From the NCBI GenBank assembly GCA_001275005.1, contig JWZX01001219.1:1-20368 (forward strand): 20,368 bases of DNA, in the 5' to 3' direction. Positions 13,838 through 20,368 of this stretch are shown in pieces (within the stretch, counting starts at the first letter, position 1; each line of letters opens with the position of its first letter). The position numbers and the translations under genes were made by a program. Under the pieces are notes generated by a model, which had not been told where the DNA came from, ran no database searches, and saw only the letters and a program-made list of their open reading frames with translations. The stretch comes from Chrysochromulina tobinii (lineage: Eukaryota; Haptophyta; Prymnesiales; Chrysochromulinaceae).

Positions 13838-15418
13838 TTACTGAATCTGATCAACACAGACATAATGCTGTGCAGTGTGGTACTCGTGCCCTGTACAGCC
13901 GTCTGGATTCGGCTGCTCCCAGCCAGGCTCTCGGCGAGAGGCAGTGTGACTAGGAGGTGGGAGTGCTGCATACGCAGCGAGCGGGGCAGCCATGCTACTG
14001 CCACTGGCAGTGCCACTCGCAGCTGCCCATGGCGGCTGCGCAAGGACGGCCAGGTTGCGATCGCTCGCGCCAGCCTCAAAGGCCTTGAAGACACAGGTGC
14101 GCATCCCCGCCTCCTGCAGCGCGAGGGCGCGGTCCAGCGTACAAAGGAGCTCCACCAACTCGCCAAGGACCGGCTCAAGCAACCCGAGGCGCCGGTGGCG
14201 CTCAAACGGCCCGCGCGCCGTGGCGGTCGCTTGAGCCAATTCGGCGTCTGTGGGCGGCGGCATCGCGCGCAGCCGCAGTGCCTCGGCCGCGAGCACTGCG
14301 ATGCCGCGCGCCGCCTTGCGCGGCTGGATACCATCCATCTCGCTGCGCGAGCTCAGCTCGTTCTCATGAACGCCGCGATGCCGCAGCAGCTCGCGCAGCT
14401 CCGAGCGCGCGCGCCGTCCGGCCAGGCTCGTCGACGAGTCGAGCGCCATCGAGGCTTTCTTGAGGGCCTTGACTGGGAGACGCAGCCCGGCCGCACGCGC
14501 GCCTCTCGAGAGAGGCTCGCGCACCGCCATGTGCTGCTTATGCCAGCAGCACGGCACCATCAATAAGAACGGCCTGTTGGGTGCAGCGGCCGCCGCCGCT
14601 GACGACGACGACAACATTGGCTTCGGCTCTGGCACCGACGACGTTGGCCTTGGCGCCGGCACAGAGCTCGCACGATCAGTGGCGTCACCGTCCGCATTCT
14701 CGTAGCCATGTGCGCTCACAGAGGCGCTCGGTGAGTCATCTGCGCGTGGACGAAGGGTTGCGGTGATCATGGCCTCGCCGAGGGCGCCACAAGGGTGCAG
14801 ACCGACAATGAGGTCCCCCGCGTGCCACGCGAGGCCCTCGTGCACCAGGTCGCGCGCCTCGAAGGCCACCGCGGGATAGAGCTTCCGCGCCGTTTCGATG
14901 AGCGCACGATCAATATCAAGTCCGAGCGCGGGCACGCCGAGCGCTCGCTGCAGCTTGGCGGTGAGGTGGCCCTTGCCGCAGCCCACATCAACCACGCGCC
15001 TCACGCCCGATGCGCCGCCACGGAGCCGCGCCGCGAACGCGCCGAGGAGTGCGTCCACCTGCTCTGCCTTCTCGGCACTCTGACGCCAAGAGCAACAGCT
15101 GCTGCAGCTGCCGCCGCCCATGCCCACGGCTCGTCGGCCGAGCGCGATCGAGGCGGATGATACGGACACGCACAGCTGCCGCAGCGACTCGGGCATCGGC
15201 GGCTGTTGTAGCTCTGCCTCTGGAAGGCAGTGCAGCCCGTAGCACTCACACCGGGCAAGCACAGCCTCGGGCAGTGAGCACAGGTAGCTTTCCCACGTTG
15301 GTTCGTAAGGCCAGCCGTCGTCGTCGTTCGCGCGACCCTCGAGAAGCGCGATCGAGCGCGCGTGGGGCTCGAGCGACGCGAAGACACTTTCCAGGTGGTC
15401 GGCGCGATCGCCTTCCAT
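13838..15418 (-). CDS. METTL25/RRNAD1-like methyltransferase
   Basis: This is a 526-residue S-adenosylmethionine-dependent methyltransferase-fold protein. SAM-binding motif I is VVDVGCGKGHLTAKL (142-156). The post-I acidic segment is LGLDID (165-170). Then come the family signature VGLHPCGALGEAMI (205-218), a motif-IV-like MVPCCWHK (287-294), and a C-terminal LGELVELLCTLDRALALQEAG (418-438). The combination GLHPCG, CC(W/Y)xK and LDR-LQE-G is characteristic of METTL25/RRNAD1-type proteins (PF13679-like), which act on RNA or ribosomal targets in animals; the substrate here is not established. A Ser/Ala/Pro-rich insertion (about 224-282, with two SSVPxPxP copies) separates GLHPCG from PCCWHK. 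Residues 1-90 are an extra N-terminal segment, and the last 60 residues are low in complexity and may be misread. The ATG at 15416-15418 faces the EF-hand gene across a short shared promoter region. Confidence 0.85.
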   Translation of the reverse strand: MEGDRADHLESVFASLEPHARSIALLEGRANDDDGWPYEPTWESYLCSLPEAVLARCECYGLHCLPEAELQQPPMPESLRQLCVSVSSASIALGRRAVGMGGGSCSSCCSWRQSAEKAEQVDALLGAFAARLRGGASGVRRVVDVGCGKGHLTAKLQRALGVPALGLDIDRALIETARKLYPAVAFEARDLVHEGLAWHAGDLIVGLHPCGALGEAMITATLRPRADDSPSASVSAHGYENADGDATDRASSVPAPRPTSSVPEPKPMLSSSSAAAAAAPNRPFLLMVPCCWHKQHMAVREPLSRGARAAGLRLPVKALKKASMALDSSTSLAGRRARSELRELLRHRGVHENELSSRSEMDGIQPRKAARGIAVLAAEALRLRAMPPPTDAELAQATATARGPFERHRRLGLLEPVLGELVELLCTLDRALALQEAGMRTCVFKAFEAGASDRNLAVLAQPPWAAASGTASGSSMAAPLAAYAALPPPSHTASRREPGWEQPNPDGCTGHEYHTAQHYVCVDQIQ

Positions 15419-15600
15419 TCGTAGTGCTCAACAACGCGCGAATTCCCCTGTGGGGCTCAGCGTCCATGTATTTACATTAGTTCGGATGGTTAATGATAAT
15501 TAACTGTGAAAGTTTGGGGACTAGTTTGTGTTTCGTTACATGGATAAAGGTCGCTGTGTGCTTTTGCTTCTCGACGCTTGCAGCGCTTGTGCGGAGCGGG
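15419..15600. promoter_or_regulatory. short divergent promoter region with AT-rich palindrome
   Basis: Only 182 bases separate the starts of the methyltransferase (-) and EF-hand (+) genes. The region is markedly less GC-rich than the genes. At 15489-15504 the sequence GTTAATGATAATTAAC has perfect six-base arms (GTTAAT and ATTAAC) around GATA, a plausible site for a dimeric DNA-binding protein. Both promoters must lie here. No other element is clear. Confidence 0.5.
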
Positions 15601-16653
15601 ATGAGCGCCGCGATGGACCCCGAGCTCGTTGGGATGCTCAAGCCACTCTTCGAAAACGTGGACACAGACAAGTCTGGGGCCCTGGATTCGAACGAGATCT
15701 ACGCGCTCTTTGAGAATCTCGGCATCACTGCGAGTCGCAAGCAGGTGCTCAAGATCATTCGAGATGTGGACCCGAACGGCGACGACCAGATCGACTTCGA
15801 TGAATTCTGCACGATCATCGGCAACAACAGCTCCAGCACATCCAAGGGCGCCAATGGCATCTCGTTCGCAGGGATCATCGATCGCATGAAGAACAGCGGT
15901 CCGCCCATGGTCTGGCGCTCTGACAAGCTCGGCAAGGGGCTTTCCATTGATGCGAACTCGATCACGGGCACGGCAGGCAAGGACGAGTACGGTGTGGCGC
16001 TGATGACCTTCCTCCCGAAGGACGGCGGGGAAAAGCCGGACGGCGCGTGGCTCAGCATCAAGCAGTGGACTGAGGCGACATGCTTGCTCGAGGTGGAGAA
16101 GATGGGCGGAGATGCATTCATCGGCATCGCCGGCAGCAACTTCAAGGCGCGGACGGAGGATGGCCAATGGGACATCCCGCTGGGCAAGAGCGCAGATCAG
16201 CCCGGCATGGCGCCGTGGGTGGCGGTTCAGCTGATGACGGGCGATGTGTACAAGAAGGGCAAGGTGGACCCCGGCATCAAGCTCGGCAGTCCGGGTAAGG
16301 GCGCCAAGGAAGGCGACCGTATCGCCTTCGAGATCAACATGCATCTCCAGACCCTAACGCTCACGTGCCTACGACTCCAGAAGAGTGCCGACGAAGACGC
16401 CGCGCCCGACTGGAAGGAAGAGATGAAGATCGAGCTCGACAACCTGCCGCCGGAGCTGTGCGTGGCGGTCAGCCTCGGCAACAATGCCGATGCCGCCGTG
16501 AAGCCCACGACTCTCCGGGTGGTCGGCTCCTGGTGCCAGAAGACTGCCAAGGCCGTGGTGGAGCAGGACGCGGCGGGCTATGGTACGCAGAGCGGTGTGA
16601 CCGACAAGGCGGAAGCAGCCATGATCGCGGCCTCGCAGGCGAGCGGCGCTTAA
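15601..16653 (+). CDS. EF-hand calcium-binding protein with C-terminal SPRY-like domain
   Basis: This is a 350-residue protein. Two canonical EF-hand loops are visible. The first is D-T-D-K-S-G-A-L-D-S-N-E at 21-32, with every ligand position filled. The second is D-P-N-G-D-D-Q-I-D-F-D-E at 57-68, with Asp in place of the usual Gly at position 6. Calcium binding by this calmodulin-like pair is therefore expected. Residues 90-315 look like a beta-sandwich: GDAFIGIAGSNF, EGDRIAFEINMHLQTLTLTCLRL and ELCVAVSLGNN resemble the GD-hydrophobic and PAVSLG strands of SPRY/B30.2 domains. This assignment is an inference from pattern, not a firm match. The frame is open 36 codons upstream to an ATG at 15493, but those codons are AT-rich and unlike the rest, so 15601 is preferred. 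If the upstream start were used, the extension would be a hydrophobic anchor. There is no visible catalytic motif; a calcium-regulated binding or adaptor role is likely. Confidence 0.9.
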   Translation: MSAAMDPELVGMLKPLFENVDTDKSGALDSNEIYALFENLGITASRKQVLKIIRDVDPNGDDQIDFDEFCTIIGNNSSSTSKGANGISFAGIIDRMKNSGPPMVWRSDKLGKGLSIDANSITGTAGKDEYGVALMTFLPKDGGEKPDGAWLSIKQWTEATCLLEVEKMGGDAFIGIAGSNFKARTEDGQWDIPLGKSADQPGMAPWVAVQLMTGDVYKKGKVDPGIKLGSPGKGAKEGDRIAFEINMHLQTLTLTCLRLQKSADEDAAPDWKEEMKIELDNLPPELCVAVSLGNNADAAVKPTTLRVVGSWCQKTAKAVVEQDAAGYGTQSGVTDKAEAAMIAASQASGA

Positions 16654-17190
16654 AGCCCACGGGCCGGCAGAGGGCATGCGCATCTGTTCTGGGCGTCCGA
16701 GGGCAGGGCGCGCGTGAAGCCGCGCGTAGATTGTAGTGATGGCGAGCTTGTGCGGTGGCTCACGTCAGCGATCGTCCCCACGTCCGGTCGTCAAGGGAGG
16801 CATGTCGAGCGAGTCGTTAGGGATGGGGCTTGGGGGGGCCGAGAGCCCGCCCACGTCACCGCGACACCCGACTGCCGAGTCAAGGAGGAGACGCTCGGCG
16901 TAAGACACCGCAACGCGCAATCCGGCGCCGCGTGAGCCGTGACCGACGCCGACGCGATCATACCATCATAACCGAACATTTAGCGAGGGACCGACGCGAG
17001 TCCGAACGCTCACAAACGCGCGTCTCGACTGGTCCGCCTAACGAGTAACGAGTGCGTGTCACGTGTCGGAAACCCGCCTTATTTGTTATTACCCTTATCG
17101 TGTGCGAGCGTATCTCTTATAATGCTTTATAGGCGATCCGTCCCGGCTCATGCTGACACGACACCCGCCCTTCCGAAGCCTCATCGACCG
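16654..17190. other. convergent 3' intergenic region; nothing recognised
   Basis: These 537 bases lie between the ends of the EF-hand gene (+) and the WD40 gene (-). A less GC-rich stretch (about 17080-17130) sits nearer the WD40 gene. No gene-like frame, RNA gene or repeat is evident. Confidence 0.6.
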
Positions 17191-20132
17191 TTACAATGCT
17201 TCATCAATCCACCCAAGCCTTGGGTCCCACTGCTTCCCCTTGGGAGCACGCCCCTTGGGCCGCTTGAGTAAGAGCGCCCCGGCCGCGCCCGCGCCCGACG
17301 GGGCCGCGCCGGCGCTAGACGCCGCCTTGGCCTTGCTATGAGCCAGCTTCGCGCGCTGCACAGCCTTTCCGGGCTCCGACTCCCCCAGCTCCTCCGGCTC
17401 CGTGTCTCCCAGCTCGTCTTTGGGGGCGTCGTCGCCCTCGTCCTCGTCCTCGAGGGGGCTCGATGCGGCGCTCGATGCGCCAGGAGCGAGCGGCTCATCG
17501 TCCGTAACCTCGAAGCCGACATCTGAGGACGAAATCTTTTGCGATGTCGGCAGATGCGTGAGGACGAGCAGGCCCGATGCGCCGCCGCATGCAATCCATT
17601 CGTGGTGCGCCGGATTCGGGTTCCATTGTAACGAACGCAGCGATATGACAGAAGGCGGCACCGGTGTGCCATTCGGCGCGAGAGGCGGCGGCGCGGCCGC
17701 GGCGCCGAGCGCAACCACAAGTATCGGACCGGCCGCAGGCGGTGCGGCGTCCGTATCTGCCGCCGCAGCCGCGGCCGCCGCAGCCGCGGCCGCCGCCCCC
17801 TCTTCGTGGTCATTCTCCGCCAACAGCACCTCGTCCTCCGTGCCGTTCGCTGGACTGCCAGAAGCTGCTGCCGCCGGCGTCGCCGCCGCTGCTTTCGGCG
17901 CCACGGTCCTCGGTTTAGCGGGCGCCGTCTTGCCGTCGCTCCATCCCAGCTGCACGTGACCACGCACCTGCGCCACCACCTTCTTCGACCCGCGGAGACG
18001 GCACTCGGAGTGCACCTCGAGCCTACCTGCACTCGTGGCTGCGGCGAGGCGGTCACCTGGCGCAGACAGCGCGAGAGCCCACACGGCCGCATTCGAGGCG
18101 GCGTCACTCAATGGTAGAACCTTGGCGATCTCGCGGCGTCGCACAGCGGCCTCGACGTCATCGCGCAGTGGCTGCAGGCGCAGCACGGGCTCGTCAACGG
18201 CCACCCAGATGAGTGGGAGAACGGCCGACCAAGCACAGTCGAGTGCCCACATGTACGGCGCCACTTCGTGCCGTCGCACAATGGGCACCCGCAGCCGATG
18301 ATCCCACAGCACCAAGAGCCCGTCGTGCCCCACGCTCGCAAGATACTCGTGTGGCGCGGGTGCCCAGCGTACCGAGCGTACCGGTCCTGCGTGCCCGATG
18401 GCCTGGGTAGAGGCGGCGCTGCCTTTGGCGTATGCAGGGTGCAAGCCACCGTGCGGCGCGCCTCCCAACCGTGTCGAGACCCCAAGCACGCAAAAGGGGA
18501 CCGTCAGAAGCCCAAGAGGCGTGCCGGGTGGCAGCGGCAAGGCCGTTGGGGCTGAGGCGCCGCGGTCGCTGCCACCAACCGTCGTTGCCACGGCGGCCTT
18601 TCCTATCCGCACGTTAGACGGCGCAGCGACGCCATCCACCTCAATTGCAACGTCGGCGCTGTCGCCGCCCTCCTCGCCCTCCTCGCCTTCCTCATCCTCC
18701 TCGTTGGGGCCGGCCTGAGGATCCCCACGCGCCTGGGGATCCACGGCCTGAGGGCCCACGCGCCCAAGGGACTGCACGTTGATCCCAAAGACTTCCCACG
18801 GTGTCTTCTCACCCGCCCGAGTGGGAGTCTCGAGCAGATGCCAAACCTTGACCGTGCCATCACTGTGGCCAGTCGCGAGCAAATGCGGTGAGCCGGCGCA
18901 CCAGCTCAGCGTGAGCGGCAGTATCAGCTCGCGCGGTTCGAGCTGCAGCACTGGAGGCAGCCACAGCTCGGGCGGCGGCGACGGCTGCTCCCCAATTTGT
19001 GGCGCGGAAGCGGCGGCGGTGGTGGCGGTGGGGGCGGTGGGAGCGGCGGTGGCGGCGGTGGGAGCGGCGGTGGTGGCGGCGGTGGAGGCAAGAGACCGGA
19101 CGCCCGCGGGAGTTGGGATGGCGAAGATACGGACGCGCCCATCTGCACATGCCGCGGCGAGCAGTCCCAAACGATCGACCGGAGTGGCCGCGCCATCCGC
19201 GCCATCCGCGCCTGCGACGACCATCGCAGTGCTGATGCTGCTGTTTCCGGCGCCACCGCCGCCCGGGGCGCATCCTGTCGTACCCGCGCCGCTGCTGCTG
19301 CGGCCAACACCGCCGCCGGTGCCGCCGCTGGCGGAGCTCGTACCGTCTCTCTTGTCGCTCGGCCGTTGGGCGGTGCATGCATTGCCGTTCGGGCACCAGC
19401 AGAGCGCAGTCACGCCTCCGCCGTTGTGAAGCACGTGCAGCCACGGCCGTGCGCTCGGCTCGGGATTGGCGAGATTGGCGAGATTGGCGGTGTCCGCTGG
19501 CACCCTCCAGAATTGAATCGCATTGACACCACTGGTGAGCGCATGTGAAGCGCCGTCCCGGTACGTGCCGACAGCGAGCAGCATCGCGTCTCGACGGCCG
19601 TCCACCGCCGCGCCGTTGTGAGCACTAGCCGCGCCGCTGGGCAGCCGCACCGGCAGCAGGCTCGGGCAGCCACGCGACGCCCCAAACAGACGCGCCGCAG
19701 TTGCAGAGGTGCGTGGTCTCGGCCGCATGCGCCACCCTACGCGCCGTGTACGCACCGATGCTCAGAGGTTCTAACGGTGGCGCGGTGGCGCGGCTCGTGC
19801 TCACACAGACTCTGAGGGTGGGCGCGGCCGGCAAGGACGGCAGTGACGGTGCCGGAGGAATCGTCGACACGGGCAAGATCGGCATGAGGTCAGGCAGCGA
19901 GGGCAGCGCGCTCAGGGCCTCCGCGATGGTCACTCGTCGCCACTTGGCGACCGCCTCAGCTTGGGCGAGCGTCGGCAGGGCATATGCCTTCCTTTCGGCT
20001 GACTTTGCAGCGGCCTTGGCCGCGGCCTTTGACGCACTGCGTCCACGGGATCGCCCGTGGGACGATGATGCGCCTCGACCACCGCCGCGGCCTCGCGATC
20101 CTCGGCCGGCCGTGACTGCCCCAGCACGCTCC

Positions 20133-20185
<53 letters not shown>

Positions 20186-20335
20186 CTCCTCCTCCTCGTC
20201 GTCCTCGTCGTCGTCGTCTTCCTCGTCAGAAGACTGCCGGCGTCTTCTTTTGGCCGGCGGCGGCCTTGCAACCTTGGCAAGCGAATCATGTACCTTGGCC
20301 GAGGATTCGCCGTGCTTGCGAATACCCTCCTCCTC

Positions 20336-20366
<31 letters not shown>

Positions 20367-20368
20367 TC
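17191..20368 (-). CDS. WD40-repeat protein resembling TFIIIC subunit GTF3C2/TFC6 (5' end beyond window)
   Basis: The last exon (19589-17191) holds about 800 codons. An upstream exon in another minus frame is open without stops from the window edge (20368) to 19651. Joining across a 61-base GT-AG intron gives 1038 residues in the window. Order from the N-terminus: a Glu run, a PPPAKRRRRQ nuclear localisation-like cluster, an Asp/Glu tract of over 30 residues, an RG-rich segment (GRGSRGRGGGRG), Ala/Lys repeats, then CNCGASVWGVAWLPEP joined to DAMLLAVGTYRDG and NAIQFWRV. WD-type repeats follow: ACADGRVRIF (near 19140), GHSDGTVKVWHL (near 18850), GHDGLLVLWDHR (near 18310), and degenerate ones further on. 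Ala/Pro/Thr and Glu-rich insertions separate them. It ends with a basic RPKGRAPKGKQWDPRLGW tail. A WD propeller with N-terminal basic and acidic tracts fits the TFIIIC subunit that helps recruit RNA polymerase III, but other nuclear WD40 proteins remain possible. Confidence 0.85.
19010..19089 (-). repeat. G-rich GGCGGTGG-type repeat tract within the WD40 gene
   Basis: The plus strand is a near-continuous run of GGCGGTGG and GGTGGGAGCGGC units over about 80 bases. On the coding strand it gives an Ala/Thr/Pro-rich insertion between WD repeats. The many G-runs could form G-quadruplexes on the non-template strand. Confidence 0.8.
19590..19650 (-). other. probable 61-base intron in the WD40 gene
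   Basis: On the minus strand the upstream frame reads SVWGVAWLPEPAA and then hits a TAG 10 codons later. A GT donor at 19650-19649 and an AG acceptor at 19591-19590 remove 61 bases and join G|AC (Asp) to give PEPAA-DAMLLAVGTYRDG, restoring the typical WD-repeat pattern. The alternative is a 1-base frameshift. Confidence 0.65.
20132..20227 (-). repeat. trinucleotide-type tract encoding an Asp/Glu run
   Basis: CTC and GTC triplets alternate over about 96 bases, read on the minus strand as GAG and GAC. All are in the frame of the WD40 gene's upstream exon, giving an acidic stretch of about 32 residues bordered by SS on one side and RAGAV on the other. Confidence 0.9.
20326..20366 (-). repeat. 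(CTC)n/(GAG)n microsatellite at the window edge
   Basis: A CTC-type triplet run ending in eight C bases lies at the right edge. In the WD40 gene's frame it encodes about ten Glu residues preceded by Gly-Gly. The homopolymer next to it makes the exact frame upstream uncertain. Confidence 0.85.

Noticed and set aside
13487-14566. 359-codon plus-strand open frame overlapping the methyltransferase gene
   Set aside because: Most of it is antisense to well-supported codons of the methyltransferase on the minus strand. In GC-rich DNA long antisense frames arise by chance, and it has no recognisable domain.
15493-15600. 36-codon upstream extension of the EF-hand protein with a hydrophobic stretch
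   Set aside because: Codons are AT-rich at third positions, unlike the rest of the gene, and using it would leave only about 74 bases for two promoters. It is kept as an alternative, not as the call.
19590-19755. Start of the WD40 protein at an ATG near 19755
   Set aside because: The 55 codons from there to 19590 are basic, low in sense and in the wrong frame relative to the protein-like SVWGVAWLPEP segment. They overlap the inferred intron and the antisense-like frame of the upstream exon.
1-20368. Search for CRISPR arrays, bacterial operons, rRNA, transposase or viral genes
   Set aside because: No regularly spaced direct repeats, ribosome binding sites, rRNA-like blocks or hallmark enzyme motifs were seen. 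The genes and introns are eukaryotic.

Overview
This window looks like nuclear DNA of a GC-rich, gene-dense unicellular alga with a red-lineage secondary plastid. A haptophyte is my best guess, with a pelagophyte or other stramenopile alga as alternatives. The evidence is as follows. Genes are mostly single-exon with strong G/C third positions. Two or three short GT-AG introns are visible. There are no bacterial operons or ribosome binding sites. The protein families are typical of eukaryotes. The plastid ferredoxin-NADP reductase begins with a signal peptide ending in an ASA-AF-VP type site, the bipartite targeting signature of secondary plastids. The species assignment is inference.

Layout, left to right: a possible 3' end of an upstream + gene (1-99); a PP2C phosphatase with an N-myristoylation motif, one intron and an apparent 1-base frameshift (277-1506, +); a class I/II PLP aminotransferase (2171-3427, -); a large SGNH-hydrolase-like protein (3530-6187, -); a bHLH regulator with a Q/Y/P-rich region (6510-8222, +); an unrecognised A/P/V-rich protein, probably frameshifted near its end (8944-10566, -); a small secretory or plastid rhodanese-domain protein (10965-11435, +); plastid ferredoxin-NADP+ reductase (11991-13403, +); a METTL25/RRNAD1-like methyltransferase (13838-15418, -); an EF-hand protein with a SPRY-like C-terminal half (15601-16653, +); and a WD40 protein resembling the TFIIIC subunit GTF3C2/TFC6 (17191 to beyond 20368, -). 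The last gene runs off the window and, by my reading, contains a 61-base intron that moves its upstream exon into another frame.

The genes do not form one pathway. They are independent housekeeping, signalling and regulatory genes packed with short spacers: divergent pairs at 6188-6509 and 15419-15600, and a convergent pair at 13404-13837. I found no rRNA, tRNA, CRISPR array, recognisable transposase, reverse transcriptase or virus-like gene. The most interesting points are: the SGNH protein whose N-terminal third looks like a decayed second SGNH domain; the stop-free in-frame intron and unusual N-terminal extension of FNR; the two-exon reading of the TFIIIC-like gene with RG-rich and acidic tracts; the EF-hand/SPRY-like fusion; and the PP2C with a homopolymer frameshift plus a 51-base duplication of its last coding segment.
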